A DNA stretch of 64,000 bases from Ascidiaceihabitans sp029251465 (lineage in GTDB: Bacteria > Pseudomonadota > Alphaproteobacteria > Rhodobacterales > Rhodobacteraceae), in assembly GCF_042932805.1 (NCBI RefSeq), contig NZ_CP170633.1, forward strand, positions 1,426,001 through 1,490,000. Reading direction: 5' to 3'. Within the stretch, counting starts at the first letter, position 1; every line of letters starts with the position of its first letter. The translations under genes and the position numbers were made by a program. Under the pieces are notes generated by a model. It did no database searches and was not told the origin of the DNA. It saw only the letters and a program-made list of their open reading frames with translations. Below are positions 35,019 to 43,085 of the stretch, one piece after another.

Positions 35019-36238
35019 TCAGTCAGGATCTGAACGACAGGATTACGCGTATTGGACCGGATGCGCCTGCCGGGGCTGTGTTGCGCAGATATTGGCAACC
35101 CGCCGCTCTTGCCGAGGAACTGGCGCAGGGCGACCAAGTTGCTGTAAACCTGCTTGGGGAACGTTTGGTTTTGACGCGCAATGACGCCAAGGATTTGGTG
35201 TTGGCGACACGGGTTGCGACACCTGACGAACCGCCTGCGTTTTACCCTGATGCAAAGGATATCGCGATCGACCCGCAGGGTCCGGTCTATCCTGTGGAAA
35301 ACCGTAAAGGCCTGTATTTTGCCTACATGGGGCCGGGCACACCGCCTGATTTTCCGAACTTTGATTGCTTTCGCGCCCCCGACAGTCACGTCTTTGCCTT
35401 CAAAGGCTTGTGGGAATGCAATTGGCTGCAAGCGCTGGAAATCGGGATAGATCCTGCCCATGCCTCGTTCTTGCACAGGTTTCTAGAGGACGAAGACACC
35501 TCCGAGGGCTACGGCAAACAGTTTCGCGACAAGGCGGCGCACACGGACATGCCGATGACGCAGATTTTGCGCGAATACCCGCGTCCGGACATTGATGTGC
35601 AAGAAACCGAATTCGGGCTGAAAATCACCGCGTTGCGTAATTTGGACAACGGGCTGACGCATGTGCGTGTGACCAATCAGATCTTTCCCGAGGCGATCTG
35701 CATTCCGATGTCGCGCGAGATGACGATCACGCAATGGCACGTGCCGATCGACGATGAAAACTGCTATTGGTACACGATGTTCACCAGCTTTCAGAACCCG
35801 GTCAACAAGGCCTTGATGCGCGAACAGCGGCTAAAGGAGCACCGTTTGCCGGACTATGCGCCGCTGAAAAACCGGGCCAACGATTATCACTATGATCCGG
35901 CCGAACAGGCGAGCGCAACTTATACCGGTATGGGGCTTGATATCAACGTTCATGATCAATGGGCGGTCGAGGGGATGGGCCGTATTCAGGACCGCACGCA
36001 AGAACACCTTGGTCGCTCTGACGCTGCTATTATCCGCTACCGGCGGATGCTGCGCGCTGCGATCACGGCGCTGGAAAGCGGCGAGGGGGATTTGCCAATG
36101 CTGAATGATCCGCTGGCGTCGGGTATCGTGGGGCCACTGTCTAACGATGCCATTACAAACAGCAACGATTGGCAAAACGCGAGCCAACAAGCTGATATCG
36201 CGCGCCGTGCCGCGTGTCCGTGGGATGCAACTGTCTAA
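35015..36238 (+). CDS. ring-hydroxylating oxygenase alpha-like subunit lacking Rieske ligands
   Basis: A 407-residue homologue of phthalate/phenoxybenzoate-type oxygenase alpha subunits. The start (RITRIGPDAPAGAVLRRYWQPAAL) and the catalytic domain are well conserved: NWLQALEIGIDPAHASFLH gives candidate iron ligands His149 and His154 with the bridging Asp146. Yet residues 45-108, where the Rieske loops belong, contain no CxH or CxxH pair and are about 35 residues shorter than usual. The C-terminal part (IQDRTQEHLGRSD) is normal for the family. It therefore depends on another Rieske donor, most simply the preceding gene. Substrate is unknown; the GS-like gene downstream suggests a modified amine. 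Confidence 0.82.
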   Translation: MISQDLNDRITRIGPDAPAGAVLRRYWQPAALAEELAQGDQVAVNLLGERLVLTRNDAKDLVLATRVATPDEPPAFYPDAKDIAIDPQGPVYPVENRKGLYFAYMGPGTPPDFPNFDCFRAPDSHVFAFKGLWECNWLQALEIGIDPAHASFLHRFLEDEDTSEGYGKQFRDKAAHTDMPMTQILREYPRPDIDVQETEFGLKITALRNLDNGLTHVRVTNQIFPEAICIPMSREMTITQWHVPIDDENCYWYTMFTSFQNPVNKALMREQRLKEHRLPDYAPLKNRANDYHYDPAEQASATYTGMGLDINVHDQWAVEGMGRIQDRTQEHLGRSDAAIIRYRRMLRAAITALESGEGDLPMLNDPLASGIVGPLSNDAITNSNDWQNASQQADIARRAACPWDATV

Positions 36239-36247
36239 CGATTTGGG

Positions 36248-37708
36248 GTGAATGGTGCTGTGGTTAAAATGATCAAATTTGGTGGGCTTGCTAAGCTTGG
36301 CCGCTGGGACAATGAAACAGCAAAGCGCGCCCAAAATGTGGTCGATCAGGTCGAGGCCAAAAACATCGAAACCGTGCGTTTGGTGTTTGCCGACCAGCAC
36401 GGCATTTTACGAGGTAAAACCATCACGGCGCGCATGCTTGCGTCTGCGTTCGCCTCAGGCATAAACGTGCCTTCGACGTTGCTGTTAAAAGACACATCAC
36501 ACCGGACGGTGTTTGACGTTTGGAATGGCACGGGGGCTGGCGTTGATGCGCTGGTTTGCGGGGCAAGTGATGTTTTGTTGGTGCCGGACCCCACTTGTTT
36601 TTATCCGTTGCCGTGGTCTCCGCAGTCGGCGATTTTGATGTGCGATGTGATTGATCGATCCGGCAGTGACATCAGCTTTGCTTCGCGCACAGTTTTGGCA
36701 AAAGCCGAGGCGCAATTGCACGAGGCAGGTTATGACGCCGTCTTTGGGCTAGAAGTCGAATTCCAGATTTTTCAAAAAACCGATGACGGGTTGGCCCACA
36801 ATCAAGCGTCGATGCCGCCTGCGCCGTTTGGGACACGCAACCTGACCCAAGGGTGGCAATATCTGACGGACACGCGCTATAGCGAGACCGAAGATATCCT
36901 TGATACTCTGCGCCGACACGCTGAGGCGATGGGTCTGGCACCGCGCACGGTTGAGGTCGAAATGGGCCCAAGCCAATTTGAATTCACCTTCGATCCGTCC
37001 GGCCCGATGATCCAAGCGGACCGCTTTGTGCTGTTCCGCACGATGGTCAAAGAAGTCTGCGCACAACGTGGATTGCACGCGACATTCATGGCCAAACCGA
37101 AACTGGCAAATGCAGCAGCAAACGGTTGGCATATTCACCAGTCATTGCTGGACATCAAAACCGGCAAAAACGTGTTTATGCCCAAAGACACAGGGCTAAC
37201 ACCGCAGGCGTCTGGCTGGATCGCGGGGCTGCTAGAGCACGCCGCCGCGTCGTGTCTTTTGACGACACCGACAGTGAATGGCTACAAGCGTTTTACCGAA
37301 TTTCAGCTGGCACCAAACCGCATCACGTGGGGGACGGACAATCGTGGGGCAATGATCCGCGCGCTGATGTATCCCGACGACACCGCCAGCCGTATCGAAA
37401 ACCGGGTCGCGGATACCACCGCGAACCCGTATTACGCTTTTGCCTCGCAAATTCTGGGCGGGCTTTCCGGGATTACCGGTGCAAAAACGGCGCCTGAGCC
37501 CAGCCAGACACCTTATGCAGACACTGCCGCGCAATTGCCCGACAATCTAAGTTCTGCAATCGATGCTTTCGAGGCAAGTCAGCTGTACAAAGACACGCTT
37601 GGCGACGGGTTTGTTCAGTATCTGGCCCACATCAAACGCGCCGAATGGCAGCGTTATCTGATGACCGTGTCAGAGTGGGAACAGGCCGAATATTTTAACC
37701 TGTTTTGA
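36248..37708 (+). CDS. glutamine-synthetase-like gamma-glutamyl ligase
   Basis: A 486-residue glutamine synthetase superfamily protein. Metal and substrate residues are visible: Glu169/Glu171 (GLEVEFQIF), Glu236/Glu238 before GPSQFEF, the HIH motif at 295-297 (NGWHIHQSL) and NRITWGTDNRGA near 360. The N-terminal domain (RLVFADQHGILRGK) is the GlnT/PuuA type, not the main GlnA. Such enzymes ligate glutamate to amines, for example putrescine, isopropylamine or aniline. Start is GTG 36248, or ATG 36269. It follows the oxygenase gene by 9 bases. Confidence 0.85.
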   Translation: MNGAVVKMIKFGGLAKLGRWDNETAKRAQNVVDQVEAKNIETVRLVFADQHGILRGKTITARMLASAFASGINVPSTLLLKDTSHRTVFDVWNGTGAGVDALVCGASDVLLVPDPTCFYPLPWSPQSAILMCDVIDRSGSDISFASRTVLAKAEAQLHEAGYDAVFGLEVEFQIFQKTDDGLAHNQASMPPAPFGTRNLTQGWQYLTDTRYSETEDILDTLRRHAEAMGLAPRTVEVEMGPSQFEFTFDPSGPMIQADRFVLFRTMVKEVCAQRGLHATFMAKPKLANAAANGWHIHQSLLDIKTGKNVFMPKDTGLTPQASGWIAGLLEHAAASCLLTTPTVNGYKRFTEFQLAPNRITWGTDNRGAMIRALMYPDDTASRIENRVADTTANPYYAFASQILGGLSGITGAKTAPEPSQTPYADTAAQLPDNLSSAIDAFEASQLYKDTLGDGFVQYLAHIKRAEWQRYLMTVSEWEQAEYFNLF

Positions 37709-37709
37709 C

Positions 37710-38180
37710 ATGATCAGACGCTTTTCGAAAACCAAAGCGGATCCCGAAAAAGCTGTGAGGTTTGAGGACATCATCGACGGGTATTTTCCGCTGCGCGAAA
37801 GTTTGCGCCAGATGTTGGTGCGGAATGGTTTTGCGTCCGCAAGTGTCACGCTGTCTCATGCCCCGATCATGGATATTCCTGGCCTTGCACCGGATGCCCC
37901 GGTGCCGCTGCGTTTGAGGCATGGCACGGCTGGGTTAGCAGATCGACTGGACATTGTCGTGGCACTGTGTGGCGATGACCTAATGGTTGTCGGTCACGGA
38001 AAATGGCGCTGGCACGGCGAAGCCGGCGCGCAGCACCCGAACCTGTCCGCACAGACGCGGTTAGCGGAACCTGCTTTTGTACGGGGTTTTGGCCTTGCCT
38101 CGGGCGTCCTGCACACGGACCTGTTTGACCGGATCACAGCAGACCAACGGATCGGGTTTGCTGTGTTTCACAATTCCTAG
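37710..38180 (+). CDS. hypothetical protein in the Rieske/GS operon
   Basis: A 156-residue protein of no family I recognise. It starts 1 base after the GS-like stop, so it is the fourth gene of the operon. It is soluble by appearance, with no signal peptide or membrane segment. Distinct segments are a basic start (MIRRFSKTKADPEKAVRF), PLRESLRQMLVRNGFASASV and a WRWHGEAGA motif. It has few cysteines and no visible cofactor motif. Possible roles include a small oxygenase subunit or substrate carrier, but nothing in the sequence shows this. Confidence 0.7.
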   Translation: MIRRFSKTKADPEKAVRFEDIIDGYFPLRESLRQMLVRNGFASASVTLSHAPIMDIPGLAPDAPVPLRLRHGTAGLADRLDIVVALCGDDLMVVGHGKWRWHGEAGAQHPNLSAQTRLAEPAFVRGFGLASGVLHTDLFDRITADQRIGFAVFHNS

Positions 38181-38231
38181 ATCATGAACCGCACACAGCT
38201 TGCGGTCACAAATCACCGAAGCGGTAGAAAT

Positions 38232-38321
38232 TGGCGGAGGAACAGGGATTCGAACCCTGGGAACCCGTTAAGGCTCAACGGTTTTCGAGACCGCCACGTT
38301 CGACCACTCCGCCACTCCTCC
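38232..38321 (-). tRNA. tRNA-Ser (anticodon CGA)
   Basis: The reverse complement gives a 90-base class II tRNA. The acceptor GGAGGAG pairs with TTCCTCC, the D arm contains AGTGGTCGAAC, the anticodon stem-loop GCGGT-CTCGAAA-ACCGT gives CGA (38285-38287), then a long variable arm, and the T arm with GGTTCGAATCC. Discriminator G and a genomic CCA follow. It reads UCG serine codons. Confidence 0.95.
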
Positions 38322-38488
38322 GCGGGGATCTTGATGGGTCTGTTAATCCTGAATGCGCGGGCTGGCAAGACGCAATGCGCGGGCGCAACGGCAAAGCGCA
38401 GCCAATGACGCAGATATGATCGGAAAAATCATTGCGACTTGGCGGATAAACCCTAGATTACAAGCGTAACCAACCCAAGGAGCAGACA

Positions 38489-39328
38489 ATGCAAGCAATG
38501 AAATCTATAGGCGCCGGAATGATGGCGCTGCTGCTTGGGTTGACGGTTCTGACATCGCAGGTGCAGGCCGCAGACAAGGCCAAGCTGGAAGAGTTCCTTG
38601 AGGTGACCGGCTTTGACGTCGCCCTTGATAGCATCCGGTTGTCAGCGGAAAACGCGCCGCAAATGCTGGGGCTTGATGCGCAGGATTTCGGGTTTCACTG
38701 GGGGCGCATGACCACGGATGTGTTTGGCGCGGATTTGATGCACGACATGGCGATCGAATTCTTGGGCGAAACGCTGGACGAAGAACACCTTGATCACGCC
38801 GCAGGCTTTTACGCCACGGACTTGGGCAAACGTCTGGTTGCGGTCGAAAACAAATCCCACATGAGCGATGACGACGATCTGAAATCCGAGAGCGGCGAGG
38901 CGATCATCGCCGGGCTTGTGCGCATCGGGTCACCCCGCGTTCAAATTCTCAAGCGGATGAATGCGGCCAGTGACAGTGCCGGCAACGGTCTGCGCGCGAT
39001 CCAAGAGGTGCAGGTGCGCTTTTTGATGGCCGCTGCGGGCGCTGGCATCATCGAGCTGCAAATGGACGAACCTGATTTGCGCGAACTGCTGCGCACGGGC
39101 GAAGATGAATTGCGCCTGTCGATGCAAACTTCGGGGTTGGCGTCGGCAGCCTATGTTTATCAGGCGTTTTCCGATGCCGAGATGGAAGATTACACCGCCG
39201 CATTAGAGCACCCGATGATGCGCCATGTCTATGATCTGATGAATGCCGTGCAATTCGAAATCATGGCGGATCGGTTCGAGGCCTTGGCCGCACGTATGAA
39301 AGGTGTCCAGCCCAGCGAGGAGCTGTAA
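38489..39328 (+). CDS. DUF2059 domain-containing exported protein
   Basis: A 279-residue protein with a signal peptide (hydrophobic core MALLLGLTVL, cleavage after VQA-A). The body has two helical halves; the stretch LDEEHLDHAAGFYATDLGKRLVAVE is the usual DUF2059 core. It is periplasmic by inference and of unknown function. An AAGGAG site precedes the ATG. It is directly followed, with no gap, by a second paralogous gene. Confidence 0.82.
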   Translation: MQAMKSIGAGMMALLLGLTVLTSQVQAADKAKLEEFLEVTGFDVALDSIRLSAENAPQMLGLDAQDFGFHWGRMTTDVFGADLMHDMAIEFLGETLDEEHLDHAAGFYATDLGKRLVAVENKSHMSDDDDLKSESGEAIIAGLVRIGSPRVQILKRMNAASDSAGNGLRAIQEVQVRFLMAAAGAGIIELQMDEPDLRELLRTGEDELRLSMQTSGLASAAYVYQAFSDAEMEDYTAALEHPMMRHVYDLMNAVQFEIMADRFEALAARMKGVQPSEEL

Positions 39329-40135
39329 ATGCGCAGCCTTGCAATTGCCTGCCTGACACTGCTTTGGGCGAGTAGTGCGTTTGCGCAAGCACAGCTGAGC
39401 GTCGCGATGGATCGCCTTGGCATTGCCGAGATGATCGAAATTATGCGCGTTGAGGGCGTTGATTACGCAGCCTCACTGAACGAAGAAATGTTGGACGGGC
39501 AGGGTGGTTCGCTGTGGATCGCACAGGTTGACGGTATCTATGACGCGGCCCGCATGGTCGAAACGGTCCGTGCGTCGCTGGCGACATTGTCAGATGAACA
39601 CCTGCGCACGATCAACGTGTTTTATGGCAGCGATGTGGGGCGCCAAGTGATTGCGTTGGAACTGGCCGCACGGCGCGCGGTCATGGACAAAGATCTCGAA
39701 ACGATTGCGCGTGAGGCTTACGTTCAAGCCGTCGCAGAAAACGATCCCAAAGTGGTGCAGCTACAGCGGTTGGAACAAAGCGGCGATATGATTGAACGCA
39801 ACGTGACGGGCGCGCTGACCGCCAACTACCGGTTCTTTTCCGGCATGGTGGACGGCGATGCGTTTGCCATGAGTGAGGACGAGATCATCGCCGAGGCATG
39901 GGCGCAAGAAGATGAAATTCGTGAAGACACATCAGAGTGGCTGATGGGCTATCTGATGCTGAGCTATCAACCGCTTGGGGACGACGCATTCGAGGCCTAT
40001 CTGACATTTGCCGAAACCCCGGCCGGACGCGCGCTGAACGGTGCGATTTTCGACGGATTCAACACGATGTACGCCGATATTTCCTATGCATTGGGGCGCG
40101 CGGTTGCTTTGAACCTGATCGGTGATGAATTATAG
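39329..40135 (+). CDS. second DUF2059 domain-containing exported protein
   Basis: A 268-residue paralogue of the preceding protein. The signal peptide ends at SSAFA-QA. The matching core is LSDEHLRTINVFYGSDVGRQVIALE, and the C-terminal half repeats the pattern (YLTFAETPAGRALNGAIFDG). The ATG follows the previous TAA with no spacing, so they are one operon and probably arose by tandem duplication. A rho-independent terminator lies downstream. Confidence 0.82.
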   Translation: MRSLAIACLTLLWASSAFAQAQLSVAMDRLGIAEMIEIMRVEGVDYAASLNEEMLDGQGGSLWIAQVDGIYDAARMVETVRASLATLSDEHLRTINVFYGSDVGRQVIALELAARRAVMDKDLETIAREAYVQAVAENDPKVVQLQRLEQSGDMIERNVTGALTANYRFFSGMVDGDAFAMSEDEIIAEAWAQEDEIREDTSEWLMGYLMLSYQPLGDDAFEAYLTFAETPAGRALNGAIFDGFNTMYADISYALGRAVALNLIGDEL

Positions 40136-40190
40136 CGCCAATACGCCTTGACGTAGCTGCAAATCACGTGCATTAGGCGGCTTCCAATCA

Positions 40191-40211
40191 GGGGCAATTG
40201 TCCCTTTTTTT
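40191..40211 (+). terminator. rho-independent terminator after the DUF2059 pair
   Basis: GGGGC-AATT-GTCCC forms a short stem (one G-T pair) at 40191-40204 followed by seven T residues. It separates the DUF2059 transcript from rplU. Confidence 0.65.
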
Positions 40212-40313
40212 CATGATCATTCCAAACGGAATGCGCTGTCCGAGGCGGGGTTAAACCCACAAAACCCTATGAAAATAGGTGCCAAACGACGCGGTAATAC
40301 AAAGGAAGACCCC

Positions 40314-41045
40314 ATGTTCGCGGTTCTTAAAACCGGCGGCAAGCAGTACAAAGTTCAATCCGGAGACATTCTTCGCGTTGAAAAATTAGCTGCAAATGCT
40401 GGCGAAACAATCCAATTCAACGATGTTTTGATGCTCGGTGGTGACGCTGTCACTGTTGGCGCACCTCTCATCGCGGACGCAGGCGTGCAAGCCGAAGTGA
40501 TCGACCAGATCAAAGGCGTTAAGACAATCAACTTTGTCAAACGTCGTCGTAAGCACTCCTCCAAGCGTACCAAAGGCCACCGTCAAAAACTGACACTGGT
40601 CAAAATCACCGACATTTTGGCGTCTGGCGCTGATAAGTCCGGTGTGGCTGCTGCCATTGGCGCAGGTTCCGTTTCTGCCGCAGCTTTGGCTGCAATTGAC
40701 GCGCAATCACCTGCCGCCAACAAAGACAACGTCAAAAAAGCTTCTTCTGCCAAAGCCGCGGCCCCACAAGCCGAAGCCAAAGCCGAAGCGCCTGCAAAAG
40801 CAGCGCCTAAAAAGGCCGCTCCTAAGAAGGCAGCAAAAGCAACTGACGGCGACGATCTGTCCAACATCTCTGGTGTCGGCCCGGTTATCGTTAAAAAGCT
40901 GCACGCTGAAGGCATCACAACATTCGCACAGGTTGCTGCGTGGACAGATGCTGACGTAGAAGCTATTGAAGAGAAACTGTCGTTCAAAGGTCGTGTGGGT
41001 CGTGAAGACTGGATCGCACAGGCTAAAGAACTGGCTAAAGGCTAA
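40314..41045 (+). CDS. rplU: 50S ribosomal protein L21 with C-terminal helix-hairpin-helix extension
   Basis: A 243-residue L21. Residues 1-102 are the canonical protein (MFAVLKTGGKQYKV, FVKRRRKHSSKRTKGHRQ). An Ala/Lys/Pro-rich linker (about 140-180) follows, then a helix-hairpin-helix-like domain (LSNISGVGPVIVKKLHAEG, GRVGREDWIAQAKELAKG). The start at 40314 is preferred over 40269 because AAGGAAG precedes it and the L21 fold begins there. The same small domain occurs fused to other alphaproteobacterial proteins such as NuoE. It forms an operon with rpmA. Confidence 0.95.
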   Translation: MFAVLKTGGKQYKVQSGDILRVEKLAANAGETIQFNDVLMLGGDAVTVGAPLIADAGVQAEVIDQIKGVKTINFVKRRRKHSSKRTKGHRQKLTLVKITDILASGADKSGVAAAIGAGSVSAAALAAIDAQSPAANKDNVKKASSAKAAAPQAEAKAEAPAKAAPKKAAPKKAAKATDGDDLSNISGVGPVIVKKLHAEGITTFAQVAAWTDADVEAIEEKLSFKGRVGREDWIAQAKELAKG

Positions 41046-41056
41046 GGAGAGACCAA

Positions 41057-41326
41057 ATGGCACATAAAAAAGCAGGTGGTTCATCCCGGAACGGTCGCGA
41101 CTCAGCGGGTCGTCGTCTTGGCGTGAAAAAATATGGCGGCGAAGCTGTCATTCCAGGCAACATCATCGTTCGTCAGCGCGGCACCAAATTTTGGCCGTCT
41201 GAAGGCGTTGGCATGGGCAAAGATCACACGATCTTCGCAAAAGTGGAAGGTCACGTGACATTCAGCACCGGCCTGAAAAACCGCAAATTCATTTCTGTTC
41301 TCCCGATGGCGGAGGCAGCTGAGTAA
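41057..41326 (+). CDS. rpmA: 50S ribosomal protein L27
   Basis: An 89-residue L27, of normal length, starting MAHKKAGGSSRNGRDSAGRRLGVK with the conserved basic N-terminal tail that reaches the peptidyl-transferase centre. AAGGAGA precedes the ATG. It follows rplU by 11 bases; a clear terminator at 41357 ends the pair. Confidence 0.97.
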   Translation: MAHKKAGGSSRNGRDSAGRRLGVKKYGGEAVIPGNIIVRQRGTKFWPSEGVGMGKDHTIFAKVEGHVTFSTGLKNRKFISVLPMAEAAE

Positions 41327-41356
41327 GCCGCACCAAAAATGGTAAAACATTTAGAG

Positions 41357-41384
41357 GGATCGGCGGAAACGCCGGTCCTTTTTT
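41357..41384 (+). terminator. rho-independent terminator of rplU-rpmA
   Basis: The 9-bp stem GGATCGGCG (41357-41365) with CGCCGGTCC (41370-41378), one G-T pair, GAAA tetraloop, then TTTTTT. Confidence 0.88.
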
Positions 41385-41428
41385 CGTTTCCAAACAATTT
41401 CCACCTCAGATCGAAAGGGGCAGGGTTC

Positions 41429-41995
41429 ATGACCACGACATACACCGTTCCAACTTTGGTAGATGGAAATTTGCGCCTGCGCCGCCCGCATCTGGATGAT
41501 GTGGCCGCACGCCTTGAGGCGGGAAACGATCCTGACATTCAACGCATGTACGGCATCGATCCGTCGGCGTTTCAACCTGTGACCAAAGACAGCGCAGACG
41601 CTTGGGTTAAATACCATGTGGATCAAACCTATTCGTGGTTCATCGATATTGATGATCGCCTAAGCGGGGTGATTTTTCTGCATTCGCTCAATCAAACCGA
41701 CCGTCGGGCTATCGTCAGCATTGGCTTGTTGCGTCCCGAAAACCTGGGCCAAGGTTACGGCAGTCGCGCGATGCATTTGCTGCTGGCCGAGGCATTCGGG
41801 CCGCTCAATTTGCACCGGATTGCCTTGCGCGTGATCGATTTCAACACCCGCGCCATTGCCGCCTACAAAAAGGCCGGTTTTGTCGAGGAAGGGCGCGAAC
41901 GTCAATCTGCCTGCGTCGGAGGACAGTTTCATGACGATGTCATGATGGGTGTGCTAGCCCCTGAATATCTTGGCCAGAAGCGAGATGTTTCATGA
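41429..41995 (+). CDS. GNAT family N-acetyltransferase (RimJ/RimL type)
   Basis: A 188-residue acetyltransferase. It has the RimL-like start LRLRRPHLDDVAARLEAGND, the acetyl-CoA loop RPENLGQGYGSRAMHLLL and the C-terminal LNLHRIALRVIDFNTRAIAAYKKAGF. The frame is open from 41339, but that region contains the rpmA terminator, so the ATG at 41429 with AAGGGG upstream is used. It overlaps the next acetyltransferase gene by 4 bases. Substrate is unknown. Confidence 0.85.
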   Translation: MTTTYTVPTLVDGNLRLRRPHLDDVAARLEAGNDPDIQRMYGIDPSAFQPVTKDSADAWVKYHVDQTYSWFIDIDDRLSGVIFLHSLNQTDRRAIVSIGLLRPENLGQGYGSRAMHLLLAEAFGPLNLHRIALRVIDFNTRAIAAYKKAGFVEEGRERQSACVGGQFHDDVMMGVLAPEYLGQKRDVS

Positions 41996-42486
41996 GAACT
42001 TTGCACACCAACCGACTGATATTGCGCAACTTTGTGCACTCTGATGCACCTAAAATTGCCGCAGCTCTGAATGACATGGAAACTTGCCGTGGCCTGACGG
42101 TGGTGCCTTGCCCTTACACGATGGCGGACGCCGAGGCGTTCCTCGCCAAACCTGACAAAGCCGCGCGGGCTGTGTGCACGCTTGATGATCACCTGATCGG
42201 GGTTGTCGGGAATGGTGCGCAATTTGGCTACTGGTTTGCCAAGGCGCATTGGGGCAAGGGATACGCCTCTGAGGCCACCCAAGCGGTGGTCGCAGATCAC
42301 TTTGCCCACAGCGATGCGGATCTCTTGTCTGGCTACGTGTCCGACAATCACGCCTCTGCGGCTGTTCTGCGCAAGCTCGGGTTTGAGATAACGGGCGACA
42401 AAATGCTGCATATCCGGTCGCGCAACAAAGAGGTGCCAAGCAAATCTGTTGTTCTCACTAAATCCCGTTGGGAGACCATGACATGA
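41992..42486 (+). CDS. GNAT family N-acetyltransferase
   Basis: A 164-residue acetyltransferase of the RimJ/RimL group: MRTLHTNRLILRNFVHSDAPKI at the start, acetyl-CoA region YWFAKAHWGKGYASEATQAV, and DNHASAAVLRKLGF. It overlaps the gene before it and the LysE gene after it by 4 bases each, so all belong to one operon. It is shorter than its neighbour because the loop between strands 2 and 3 is reduced. Substrate is unknown. Confidence 0.85.
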   Translation: MRTLHTNRLILRNFVHSDAPKIAAALNDMETCRGLTVVPCPYTMADAEAFLAKPDKAARAVCTLDDHLIGVVGNGAQFGYWFAKAHWGKGYASEATQAVVADHFAHSDADLLSGYVSDNHASAAVLRKLGFEITGDKMLHIRSRNKEVPSKSVVLTKSRWETMT

Positions 42487-43085
42487 GCGTTGCTCTTGCA
42501 TCATTCGCCGTTTTTGCGGCCAGCCAGATCGGCACGCCGGGCCCTGCAAACATGGCGTTACTTGCCACGGGTGCGCGCTATGGCATGCGCCGCGCCTTGC
42601 CGTTCATGTTTGGCGTCGCATTCGGCAAGCAGCTGATTATTTGGCCCATCGGTTTTGGCTTGATGGAACTGGCAGAGCGGGCGCCATTTGTGTTTCTTGC
42701 CCTGAAATACGTCTCTGCCGCCTACATTGTCTGGCTCGCGTGGAAGGTCGCAAATCTGCGGCTGAACACGGGAACCACAGACACCAAAGCCCCGGGATTT
42801 GCCGCAGGTTTGATCGTGCATCCGCTGAACCCCAAAGCATGGGCAATGATCGTTGGCGGCTTTACCGCCTTTGTGGCATCTGGCACATCCACGCTAGAGG
42901 CCACCGCCACAATTGCCGCTGTTTTGCTGGCCTGTCAGTTGCTGTTGCATCCGGTCTGGACACTTGCAGGTGATCGGATCGCCAAAACCGTGGCAGGAAC
43001 ACCGGCGGAACCCTATTTAATGTACACTTTGGCCGGCCTCACGGTTGCCTCAGTGATGTTCGTATTGTTCGCAGGAGGAGCATGA
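42483..43085 (+). CDS. LysE family amino acid/metabolite exporter
   Basis: A 200-residue LysE/RhtB-type exporter with about five to six hydrophobic segments. The family motif GTPGPANMALLATGARYGMRRALPFMFG is at residues 17-44, and HPLNPKAWAMIVGGF near 112. The ATG at 42483 overlaps the acetyltransferase stop (ATGA), so the ORF-extended start at 42468 is not used. Exported substrate is unknown. The adjacency to three acetyltransferases may mean an acetylated product is exported; this is speculative. Confidence 0.86.
   Translation: MSVALASFAVFAASQIGTPGPANMALLATGARYGMRRALPFMFGVAFGKQLIIWPIGFGLMELAERAPFVFLALKYVSAAYIVWLAWKVANLRLNTGTTDTKAPGFAAGLIVHPLNPKAWAMIVGGFTAFVASGTSTLEATATIAAVLLACQLLLHPVWTLAGDRIAKTVAGTPAEPYLMYTLAGLTVASVMFVLFAGGA

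Noticed and set aside
36248..37708. GS-like gene as the main glutamine synthetase glnA
   Set aside because: No glnB neighbour, N-terminal domain of the GlnT/PuuA type and oxygenase operon context argue against the housekeeping enzyme.
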